7,399 bases of DNA, from contig USPP01000069.1 in assembly GCA_900556615.1 (NCBI GenBank), forward strand, positions 1 to 7,399, given 5' to 3'. This document shows positions 1-6,036 of the stretch, piece by piece. Origin of the DNA: an uncultured Eubacteriales bacterium (GTDB lineage: Bacteria; Bacillota; Clostridia; Oscillospirales; CAG-272). Position 1 is the stretch's first letter; each line of letters opens with the position of its first letter. The notes beneath the pieces were generated by a model. It did no database searches. It had not been told where the DNA came from and worked only from the letters and a program-made list of their open reading frames with translations. A program made the position numbers and the translations under genes.

Positions 1-639
1 CGTTCGGCACTTGATAAGGGGATTCCTGCGGAGGGAGGGCTTTATATGCTGGTCGCTCAGGCGGTTTCCGCTTATGAATTGTTTTTTGGAACGGAAGCGG
101 AGAAAGAACTTACCGATGGGATTTACTCCGAACTCTTTTCTCAAAAGGAAAATATTGTTCTTATCGGGATGCCGGCTTCGGGAAAAACGACCGTCGGAAA
201 ATACGTGGCGAAGAAGCTCGGCAGACGTTTTATCGATTCCGATTCGGAGATTGAAAAAACGGAAGGAATGTCCATTCCGGACATTTTTGCACAGCGTGGG
301 GAAAAATATTTTCGAGAGGTTGAAAGCAGGATAATTTCCGAGCTTTCGTCGGGAATAAACGGAGCGGTCATTGCAACGGGAGGCGGCGCTGTTTTAAATC
401 GAAGCAATATTGACAAGCTGAAAGCAAACGGCAGGGTATATTGGCTTGACAGACCGCTTGAAGCCCTCATGCCTACCGCGGACAGACCTACGGCTTCTAA
501 TTTTGAAGATATAAAAAAACGATTTATGGAAAGATTTCCGCTGTATAAATCGCTTTGTGACGCGAGAGTGCCGGCGTATGGGAATATTGATGTTGTGGGC
601 AAAAGGATTATAAAGGATTTTTTGAAGAATAACGGATGA
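1..639 (+). CDS. aroK: Shikimate dehydrogenase-shikimate kinase fusion (AroE C-terminus plus complete AroK), 5' partial
   Basis: The reading frame is open from base 1 and ends at TGA 637-639. Residues 1-31 (P-A-E-G-G-L-Y-M-L-V-A-Q-A, then Y-E-L-F-F-G) match the usual last helix of shikimate dehydrogenase, which reduces 3-dehydroshikimate with NADPH. A complete shikimate kinase follows from about residue 50; it phosphorylates shikimate with ATP in the cytoplasm. Kinase landmarks, counted from base 1, are the P-loop G-M-P-A-S-G-K-T (56-63, bases 166-189), the shikimate-binding D-S-D (79-81), F-R-E (104-106), the G-G-G loop (127-129), a lid with D-R-P-T-A, and the late R-F-P-L-Y-K segment. The ATG at 46 lies inside the AroE helix and has no good ribosome binding site, so I read one fused protein rather than a separate aroK. 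The N-terminal catalytic part of AroE lies outside the window. aroA follows after 141 nt. Confidence 0.9.
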   Translation, partial: RSALDKGIPAEGGLYMLVAQAVSAYELFFGTEAEKELTDGIYSELFSQKENIVLIGMPASGKTTVGKYVAKKLGRRFIDSDSEIEKTEGMSIPDIFAQRGEKYFREVESRIISELSSGINGAVIATGGGAVLNRSNIDKLKANGRVYWLDRPLEALMPTADRPTASNFEDIKKRFMERFPLYKSLCDARVPAYGNIDVVGKRIIKDFLKNNG

Positions 640-780
640 TCGATTTGTTTCTCAGACGGACAAAAAATGCGGAAGCAGTGTTGTCCCGTCGTTTTATGAG
701 GCGAATTCTGATGGAAATTTTATACTTTGATCTGTTTTTTCGGTGTATGAGACCTTTCTGCCCTTCCAGAAGGAGAAGAT

Positions 781-1980
781 ATGAATACGGAAATTAAAAA
801 AGGTAGATATACAGGCGTCGTAAAAGCGCCGCCGTCGAAAAGCGCCGCGCACAGATTGTTGATTTGCGCGGGACTTTGTGAAGGGCGGAGCGTGGTGCAC
901 GGAATAAGCGAGTCCGAGGATATGAAAGCAACGCTTGACTGTCTTCGTGCTCTCGGAGCGGTATGCACAAAAGAAGGCGATACCGTTACGGTTTTGGGGG
1001 CGGATCCCATGAAACGGAGGGATGCAGTTTTTCCCTGCCGGGAGAGCGGAAGCACACTCCGGTTTTTTATACCGTTGTGCCTGCTTTCCGAAAGCGAGGC
1101 AAGGCTGACCGGAAGCCGTACGCTTTTGTCGCGTCCGCTTGACGTATATGAGGAAATCTGTGCGGGACAAGGCTTGAGCTTTGAAGGCTCGGATGACGGT
1201 ATAATTGTTTCCGGTGCGCTTTCCAGCGGATATTTTAAGATTCCGGGCGATATTTCAAGTCAGTTTATAAGCGGACTTATGTTTGCGCTTCCTTTGCTTG
1301 ACGGATACAGCGTGATAGAACTGATTCCTCCCGTGGCTTCAAAGCCTTATATCGATATGACTGCCAATGCTCTTTCGAAGTTTGGAATAAGAACGGAGAT
1401 GACCTCCGATAACAGAATTATTATTCCGGGCGGTCAAAAGTATCAGCCTGCCGAAGTGAGCGCGGAGGGAGATTGGTCAAACGCCGCATTCTTTCTGGCG
1501 TTGGAGGCGCTCGGCAACGATATCGAGGTGAACGGACTGGACAGAGATACGCTTCAGGGAGATGCGGTGATCAAAAAGCTGCTCGGAAGGCTTATGAGAA
1601 GCAGACCGACAATTTGTGTTGATTCCTGTCCTGATCTTGCCCCGGTGCTTATGGCTGTTGCCGCTGCTGCGAACGGCTGTGAGCTTGTCGGAACCGATCG
1701 CCTTAAAATAAAGGAGAGTGACAGGGGACAAGCTATGGCTGACGAGCTTGCTAAATTCGGTGCTACGGTTATGATCGGGGATAACTGTATTTCGGTTATT
1801 CCTCCGGAGACGCTTAAAGCGCCCGACATACCGATAGACGGGCACAACGATCACCGTATTGTAATGGCGTGCGCGGTACTCCTTACCCTTACAGGCGGGA
1901 CGATTTCCGGATCAGAGGCGGTTAATAAAAGCTACCCCAATTTCTTCCGCGATTTGTTTTCCCTTTTCCGTGAGGAGTAA
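781..1980 (+). CDS. aroA: 3-phosphoshikimate 1-carboxyvinyltransferase (EPSP synthase)
   Basis: This enzyme joins phosphoenolpyruvate to shikimate-3-phosphate, giving EPSP, the step after shikimate kinase. The protein has 399 residues, slightly shorter than the E. coli enzyme (427). Recognisable sites are A-P-P-S-K-S-A-A-H-R (Lys20, Ser21, Arg25), the PEP-site loop C-R-E-S-G-S-T-L-R (86-94), S-S-Q-F-I-S-G, D-W-S-N-A-A-F-F, catalytic Asp285 in C-P-D-L-A-P-V, K-E-S-D-R (311-315), D-H-R (357-359) and K-S-Y-P (383-386). All the main catalytic and ligand residues appear present. The loop that reads L-G-N-A-G-T-A-M-R-P in E. coli differs here, although the glycine and arginine (Gly90, Arg94) are kept. 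The ATG at 781 is preceded by an A-G-A-A-G-G-A-G-A-A-type ribosome binding site at good spacing. The SGNH hydrolase gene starts 47 nt downstream. Confidence 0.96.
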   Translation: MNTEIKKGRYTGVVKAPPSKSAAHRLLICAGLCEGRSVVHGISESEDMKATLDCLRALGAVCTKEGDTVTVLGADPMKRRDAVFPCRESGSTLRFFIPLCLLSESEARLTGSRTLLSRPLDVYEEICAGQGLSFEGSDDGIIVSGALSSGYFKIPGDISSQFISGLMFALPLLDGYSVIELIPPVASKPYIDMTANALSKFGIRTEMTSDNRIIIPGGQKYQPAEVSAEGDWSNAAFFLALEALGNDIEVNGLDRDTLQGDAVIKKLLGRLMRSRPTICVDSCPDLAPVLMAVAAAANGCELVGTDRLKIKESDRGQAMADELAKFGATVMIGDNCISVIPPETLKAPDIPIDGHNDHRIVMACAVLLTLTGGTISGSEAVNKSYPNFFRDLFSLFREE

Positions 1981-2027
1981 ATACAGGGTATATCATTCTA
2001 ATACCGGGGGCAAAGAGGCTTGAAAAA

Positions 2028-3086
2028 ATGAAAAGAGTTTTTGCAGCACTGATATTTTTTATTTTCATAATGACGGCGATGCTGTCAAGTTGTTATGCGT
2101 TGGACGGAATACGGGAAGAATCTCCCAAAAAGCTTACCGCTTTTGGAGACAGTATATCATACGGATACGGCCTTGAAAACAGAGAGCATGACGGCTGTGT
2201 TTATCTTGCCGCGTCAAAGCTTGGATACGGTGTCGATAACTATGCGGTGAACGGTATGACAAGCGATGGTTTGAGGGAGCTTTTGCTTGGAATGGATTCT
2301 CAAACGCGAGATAGCGTGGCTGCAGCTTTGGTTATCACCGTGACGATAGGCTCTAATGATTTGCTTGTATCACTGAAAAGAGTGGCAGGCGATGCTCTGG
2401 ATTCAGTTCAGAACGGCGAAAAATTTTTTGAAGCTATTTCTTCTGTGCTTACCTCCGACTCGGCAAAAGACATATTTGAAGCCGCCATTGCTCATTTCGG
2501 TGAAAATTTGCCTGAGATATACGGTATGCTGAGGGAGCTTAATCCTTATGCGAAAATCGTATTCGCTGAGATATATAATCCGTATTATGGCGTTACGCTG
2601 TTTGATTTTTCAAATATATGCGATGAATATATCAGAAAAATGAACGATATTATCCATGCTGCTTCGGAGACATTGGCATATAGTACAGCAAAGGTGTATG
2701 AACCCTTTAACCGTGAAGGCATTACCAATGTCAGTGCCGCTGCACTTGAATTTGATCCTCATCCCAACAAGGCGGGACATGAGGTTTATGCAAAAGCATT
2801 GCTTGCGGCGATAGACAGCGGGACCTTTGCGGAGATATCAGAAGCAGCTTCGGGAGCATTACCTTCGGATTTTTTTGCAGATACGTTTTTTTCGTCAGGG
2901 ATACCGGAAAGCTCCGAAAGTGTGGAAGGACAAACGGAAGAGACACTCTCCAGCGAAGCAGCAGAACCTTCGGAGCGTGTCAGAGGCAGCGGAATTCTTC
3001 TTGCCGCGGCGGGTATTTCGGCGGCGATCGGAATAATCTGTATCGTATGGAAGGGGAATTCCGAAAGAAACGGTGTGCGCCGCTGA
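2028..3086 (+). CDS. Secreted, membrane-anchored SGNH/GDSL-family hydrolase
   Basis: This 352-residue protein has an N-terminal signal sequence (K-R, then a hydrophobic run to about residue 19) and an SGNH hydrolase domain at about 34-265. Block I is F-G-D-S-I-S-Y-G with nucleophile Ser42; block II Gly is Gly76 (A-V-N-G-M); block III is G-S-N-D with Asn110; block V is F-D-P-H-P-N with Asp243 and His245. A Ser/Glu-rich linker (about 285-319) follows, then a C-terminal hydrophobic helix (about 322-341) and a basic tail ending V-R-R. It is therefore likely an extracytoplasmic esterase, thioesterase or carbohydrate deacylase held at the membrane; the substrate cannot be told. L-S-S-C (19-22) also fits a lipoprotein signal, but C-Y-A before residue 25 could be an ordinary cleavage site. 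An A-G-A-G-G ribosome binding site precedes the ATG. It sits between aroA and tyrA, where no biosynthetic role is obvious. Confidence 0.88.
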   Translation: MKRVFAALIFFIFIMTAMLSSCYALDGIREESPKKLTAFGDSISYGYGLENREHDGCVYLAASKLGYGVDNYAVNGMTSDGLRELLLGMDSQTRDSVAAALVITVTIGSNDLLVSLKRVAGDALDSVQNGEKFFEAISSVLTSDSAKDIFEAAIAHFGENLPEIYGMLRELNPYAKIVFAEIYNPYYGVTLFDFSNICDEYIRKMNDIIHAASETLAYSTAKVYEPFNREGITNVSAAALEFDPHPNKAGHEVYAKALLAAIDSGTFAEISEAASGALPSDFFADTFFSSGIPESSESVEGQTEETLSSEAAEPSERVRGSGILLAAAGISAAIGIICIVWKGNSERNGVRR

Positions 3087-3161
3087 TTTCTCTTGTCTGT
3101 CGGCGTACAGTGAATGTGGCATATGAAATAACAAATAGATGGTATTGAAAAAGGAATTACT

Positions 3162-4028
3162 ATGAAACTCGGTAAAGATACACGAATACTGATTGTAGGA
3201 CTCGGACTTATGGGAGGAAGCTATGCAATTGCTTTGAAGAAGAAAGGATATAGCGTCGGCTGTATTACTCTTGAACAGGAATCAATAGACTATGCTCTCG
3301 AAAAAGGAATGATTGATTATGGAACCACAGAACCGTCTCCTGAGGTGATAGGAGCAGCGGATCTTGTGATATTTGCATTGTATCCGCATGTTTTTATCGA
3401 ATGGATAGAAAAATACCAAAAGTATTTTCACCCGGGAACCGTTCTTTCCGATGTTACGGGAGTAAAGAGCTCGATTGTATATAAAATACAGTTAATGCTG
3501 CGTTCCGATGTTGAATTTATTGCCGCCCATCCTATGACGGGACGGGAGGTATACGGCGTTTGGAACAGTACCGACAAGAGCTTTGGTGAAGCAAATTATA
3601 TTGTTACTCCTACTGACAAAAACACAAAGGAAGCAATTGAGCTTGCCAAAGAGCTTGGCAGAGAAATGGGGTTTGCAAAAATTTCGGAGCTTACCCCCGA
3701 GGCTCATGATGAGGTTATCGCTTTTGTATCACAGCTTGCACACTGCATCGCTATTACGCTTATGACCTGTAACGAGCTTGAAAGACTTGAGGATTATACG
3801 GGTAACTCTTTTCGTGACCTTACCAGAATTGCCCATATTAACGAAAATATGTGGAGCGAGTTGTTTATGATGAACAGGAAGGCGCTTCTTAATGAAATGG
3901 AGCTTTTTTCAAAACAATTTGATAAGCTGAAAAACAGTCTTGAAACAGGAGATATCGAAACCATGAAAGAAATTATGCGTAAATCGACAACCCGACGTGA
4001 TGCGTTTGACAATATCCAAAAGGAATAA
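3162..4028 (+). CDS. tyrA: Prephenate dehydrogenase (TyrA family), no ACT domain
   Basis: Prephenate dehydrogenase oxidatively decarboxylates prephenate to 4-hydroxyphenylpyruvate with NAD(P)+, the committed step to tyrosine. The 288-residue protein starts with a Rossmann fold, G-L-G-L-M-G-G-S (Gly13, Gly15, Gly18). Catalytic-domain marks are S-D-V-T-G-V-K, H-P-M-T-G (His123, matching the catalytic histidine of TyrA enzymes), S-Q-L-A-H (His194) and F-R-D-L-T-R-I-A, whose Arg222 fits the prephenate-binding arginine. An arogenate dehydrogenase of the same fold cannot be excluded. It ends shortly after the helical dimerisation domain, so the C-terminal ACT domain of Bacillus-type TyrA, which senses tyrosine, is absent, and no chorismate mutase is fused. 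An A-A-G-G-A ribosome binding site lies just before the ATG. No clear terminator separates it from the upstream hydrolase (75 nt). Downstream are 75 nt and then a foldback repeat. Confidence 0.94.
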   Translation: MKLGKDTRILIVGLGLMGGSYAIALKKKGYSVGCITLEQESIDYALEKGMIDYGTTEPSPEVIGAADLVIFALYPHVFIEWIEKYQKYFHPGTVLSDVTGVKSSIVYKIQLMLRSDVEFIAAHPMTGREVYGVWNSTDKSFGEANYIVTPTDKNTKEAIELAKELGREMGFAKISELTPEAHDEVIAFVSQLAHCIAITLMTCNELERLEDYTGNSFRDLTRIAHINENMWSELFMMNRKALLNEMELFSKQFDKLKNSLETGDIETMKEIMRKSTTRRDAFDNIQKE

Positions 4029-4103
4029 GCGGTTACTGCTTTGAAAACACCTCTTTTCTATTTCAACGTCAGGTAAAGGTCACGGAAACACGGTTTTTTT
4101 CAA

Positions 4104-4276
4104 GGCAATACCGCACATATGCGTAGCTAACGCCTTTATTGCGTATTTGCCTGCAGCTTTTCCGTCAACCTTCACAAATTTCGTCGGCAGAGGAGTTACT
4201 CCTGCCTCCTCTATTTGTATTGTCTGACGAATAATCCTGCGGCGCAGCCGCACAACAATCATTGCGCGGTATTGCC
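4104..4276 (-). repeat. 173-bp foldback (MITE-like) repeat, copy 1
   Basis: The ends are imperfect inverted repeats: GGCAATACCGCACA (4104-4117) and TGCGCGGTATTGCC (4263-4276). The reverse complement aligns along its whole length with 6037-6209, at roughly 80-85% identity by eye with a few single-base indels. Inside, further inverted segments nest toward a central hairpin, for example ACAAAT (4174-4179) with ATTTGT (4213-4218), and AGAGGAG with CTCCTCT around the apex. Most of the element can therefore fold back on itself. It carries no transposase. A 60-codon minus-strand ORF overlapping it is not kept in copy 2. Small non-autonomous transposable elements look like this; the family is not identified. 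No clear target-site duplication can be read. It lies in the tyrA-DAHP synthase gap. Confidence 0.85.
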
Positions 4277-4298
4277 AAAATAAATTATCTTATATACA
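4272..4298 (+). promoter_or_regulatory. Possible promoter for DAHP synthase (weak)
   Basis: TTGCCA (4272-4277), formed by the end of the foldback repeat plus one flanking base, could serve as a -35 box. TATACA (4293-4298), inside the AT-rich TTATCTTATATAC stretch, could be the -10 box. The 15-nt spacing is shorter than optimal, so this is tentative. If real, the inserted repeat would supply half of the promoter. The remaining leader (4299-4378) is AT-rich and shows no riboswitch, T-box or leader-peptide signature that I can recognise. Confidence 0.2.
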
Positions 4299-4362
4299 AC
4301 AAAATAAAGTCCCAATGAAAAAATAAATGAAATCACTGCAAAGGTCATTATTCTTTGCTGAA

Positions 4363-4371
4363 GAAAGGAAG
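4363..4371 (+). promoter_or_regulatory. Ribosome binding site that sets the DAHP synthase start
   Basis: GAAAGGAAG lies about 8 nt before the ATG at 4379. It makes 4379 the best start, rather than the in-frame ATG at 4355, which lies upstream of this site and lacks its own. An in-frame ATG at 4385 is a near equivalent alternative. Confidence 0.6.
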
Positions 4372-4378
4372 AAATGCC

Positions 4379-5407
4379 ATGAATATGGAATTTTACAGAA
4401 AGCTCCCGATACCGAAGGAAATCAAGGAGCAGTATCCGCTTTCTCCGGAGCTTGCGGAAAGAAAGAGCGCGGAAGACGCGGAGATACGGAAGATATTTAC
4501 AGGGGAATCTGATAAGTTTCTGTTGGTGATAGGACCTTGTTCTGCCGATAATGAGGATTCGGTTATTGATTATATCTCCCGTTTAAGAACAGTTCAGGAT
4601 AAGGTGAGAGATAAAATTGTCATCGTTCCGAGAATATATACCAATAAGCCGAGAACAACGGGAGACGGCTATAAGGGCATGCTCCATCAGCCGAATCCCA
4701 ATGAACGTCCCGATATGCTTAAGGGTGTTATTGCAATTCGTTCTCTTCATATGAGGGCTCTCAGCGAAACAGGTTTCTCCTGTGCCGATGAGATGCTTTA
4801 TCCTGAAAATCACCGCTATCTTTCTGACGTACTGTCCTATGTGGCGGTGGGCGCCCGTTCGGTTGAGGATCAGCAGCATCGTCTTTGCGCAAGCGGTCTT
4901 GATATTCCCTGCGGAATGAAAAATCCGACAAGCGGCGACATTTCGATTATGCTTAATTCCATCACTGCCGCACAGCATTCCCACACCTTTATTTATCGTG
5001 GATGGGAGGTAAAATCTCTCGGAAATCCTCTTGCTCATGCGATTTTGCGCGGATATGTCGATGATCATGGCGTGGCACACCCGAATTATCATTATGAAGA
5101 TCTTATCGGATTATTTAACGCTTATTCGGAAAAGGGACTTCAAAATATGGCGGTTCTTGTCGATACCAATCACTCTAATTCGGGTAAGAATTGGCTTGAG
5201 CAGATCAGGATCGCGAAGGAAGTCCTTCATAGCTGCCGCTATTCAAAGGATGTAAGAAGTTTTGTGAAGGGGCTTATGATAGAGAGCTATATTGAAGACG
5301 GAGCTCAGAAGATAGGGGAGAATATTTATGGCAAATCCATAACCGATCCCTGTCTCGGATGGGCAAAAACCGAGCATTTGATTTATGAAATCGCTGACAG
5401 TCTTTAA
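4379..5407 (+). CDS. aroF: 3-deoxy-7-phosphoheptulonate (DAHP) synthase, class I AroF/AroG/AroH type
   Basis: DAHP synthase condenses phosphoenolpyruvate with erythrose 4-phosphate, the first step of the shikimate pathway. From ATG 4379 the protein has 342 residues, close to E. coli AroG (350). Motifs in order are G-P-C-S (Cys54), K-P-R-T-T then G-Y-K-G, G-A-R-S-V-E-D-Q-Q-H-R, K-N-P-T-S-G-D, D-T-N-H-S-N-S-G-K (His265), M-I-E-S-Y (Glu302) and T-D-P-C-L-G-W (Asp323). Cys54, His265, Glu302 and Asp323 match the four metal ligands of AroG. There is no fused chorismate mutase or ACT domain; feedback control by an aromatic amino acid is usual in this family but cannot be read here. It is separated from tyrA by 350 nt including a foldback repeat, so it may have its own promoter. 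The symbol is used loosely, since the specific isozyme cannot be told. Confidence 0.95.
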   Translation: MNMEFYRKLPIPKEIKEQYPLSPELAERKSAEDAEIRKIFTGESDKFLLVIGPCSADNEDSVIDYISRLRTVQDKVRDKIVIVPRIYTNKPRTTGDGYKGMLHQPNPNERPDMLKGVIAIRSLHMRALSETGFSCADEMLYPENHRYLSDVLSYVAVGARSVEDQQHRLCASGLDIPCGMKNPTSGDISIMLNSITAAQHSHTFIYRGWEVKSLGNPLAHAILRGYVDDHGVAHPNYHYEDLIGLFNAYSEKGLQNMAVLVDTNHSNSGKNWLEQIRIAKEVLHSCRYSKDVRSFVKGLMIESYIEDGAQKIGENIYGKSITDPCLGWAKTEHLIYEIADSL

Positions 5408-5415
5408 TTTGTAAT

Positions 5416-5445
5416 ACTCCGACAGGTTTAACCATCGGTGTTTTA
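5416..5445 (+). terminator. Weak terminator-like hairpin after DAHP synthase
   Basis: CCGA (5419-5422) pairs with TCGG (5435-5438), and an inner GGT/ACC pair closes a TTA loop. The outer bases ACT/TGT add partial pairing, and the stem is followed by TTTTA. Stem and T-run are both short, so termination would probably be partial. Confidence 0.3.
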
Positions 5446-5464
5446 TGTTGACATAGAATCATAA

Positions 5465-5517
5465 TTAAGGAATCGCTGATTAAATCTGCGTTAACGATTT
5501 ATTCAGTGATTCCTTAA
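5465..5517. repeat. 53-nt near-perfect palindrome (21-nt arms, 11-nt loop)
   Basis: The left arm 5465-5485 (TTAAGGAATCGCTGATTAAAT with one base pair-tolerant and one mismatched position) is inverted at 5497-5517. Only two positions fail strict complementarity, one of which would be a G-U pair in RNA. The loop is 5486-5496. Both ends are TTAA, and GGAATC-C-T-G-A-type arms resemble terminal inverted repeats of small insertion elements. No T-run follows, so it is a poor intrinsic terminator. It lies in the untranslated leader of the LURP-one gene, ending about 40 nt before its start codon. Confidence 0.75.
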
Positions 5518-5555
5518 GTCAGTAAATCTTCTTTATCAGTCCGGAGGGAAGCGAT

Positions 5556-6026
5556 ATGAGACTTTTATTCAAACAGCGGTTCTTTTCGTGGTTTGACAGC
5601 TATGATGTATATAATGAAAAAGGGGAACCGATATACACGGTAAAGGGACAGCTTTCATGGGGGCACTGTTTAAAAATATTCGATTTTCAGGGGGAGTATG
5701 TCGGTACGGTAAAGGAAAGGATATTCACTTTTTTGCCTAAATTCGAGATGTATCTCGGAGACAGCTATTTTGGCTGTATCAGCAAGGAATTTTCCTTGTT
5801 TGCGCCGAGATACCATATTGACTGCTGCGGTTGGTATATAGAAGGAGACATTTTCTCGTGGGACTACAATATTTATGAACAAGGTGGAGGCAGAATAGCG
5901 ACTGTTTCCAAGCAGTTATTCAGGCTTACCGACACCTATGTGATTGATGTGCCGAACGAACAGGATGCGCTTTGCGCTCTGATGCTCGTGCTGGCAATTG
6001 ATGCGGAAAAATGCGGGAAGGATTGA
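5556..6026 (+). CDS. LURP-one-related / YxjI-like protein (tubby C-terminal-like fold)
   Basis: This 156-residue soluble protein has no signal peptide or membrane segment. It opens with F-K-Q-R-F-F-S-W-F-D-S-Y-D-V-Y-N-E-K-G, then alternates short strands with turns such as G-E-P-I-Y-T-V-K-G, G-E-Y-V-G-T-V-K-E, D-S-Y-F-G-C-I-S-K-E, and a final A-T-V-S-K-Q-L-F-R-L-T-D-T-Y-V-I-D-V. It ends in a hydrophobic helix (D-A-L-C-A-L-M-L-V-L-A-I-D). That pattern is characteristic of the LURP-one-related family, a beta-barrel around one helix. The family resembles the tubby/phospholipid-scramblase fold and its bacterial function is not established. A strong GGAGGG ribosome binding site precedes the ATG. 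A foldback repeat begins 10 nt after its stop codon. A perfect TTGACA at 5448-5453 lies upstream, but I find no well-spaced -10 box with it. Confidence 0.8.
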   Translation: MRLLFKQRFFSWFDSYDVYNEKGEPIYTVKGQLSWGHCLKIFDFQGEYVGTVKERIFTFLPKFEMYLGDSYFGCISKEFSLFAPRYHIDCCGWYIEGDIFSWDYNIYEQGGGRIATVSKQLFRLTDTYVIDVPNEQDALCALMLVLAIDAEKCGKD

Positions 6027-6036
6027 TATGATTTAA

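Noticed and set aside
46..639. Separate aroK starting at ATG 46.
   Set aside because: The frame continues upstream to the window edge with a clear AroE C-terminal sequence spanning this methionine.
636..797. A 53-codon + strand ORF whose ATG overlaps the aroE-aroK stop (ATGA) and which runs into the start of aroA.
   Set aside because: Only a weak GAAGAA precedes it, the product is arginine-rich with no recognisable pattern, and it would overlap the aroA ribosome binding site and start.
694..1170. Long minus-strand ORF across the start of aroA.
   Set aside because: A shadow of aroA, whose motifs, start and ribosome binding site are clear; its product has no recognisable family pattern.
4029..4103. 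Possible tyrA terminator ending in a run of seven T (4094-4100).
   Set aside because: The bases before the T-run form a direct repeat (CACGG AAA CACGG), not a hairpin; no complementary arm was found nearby.
4080..4262. Minus-strand 60-residue ORF in the tyrA-DAHP synthase gap.
   Set aside because: It lies mostly in foldback repeat copy 1; the equivalent frame in copy 2 is shifted by an indel and stopped, and the sequence is constrained by pairing rather than coding.
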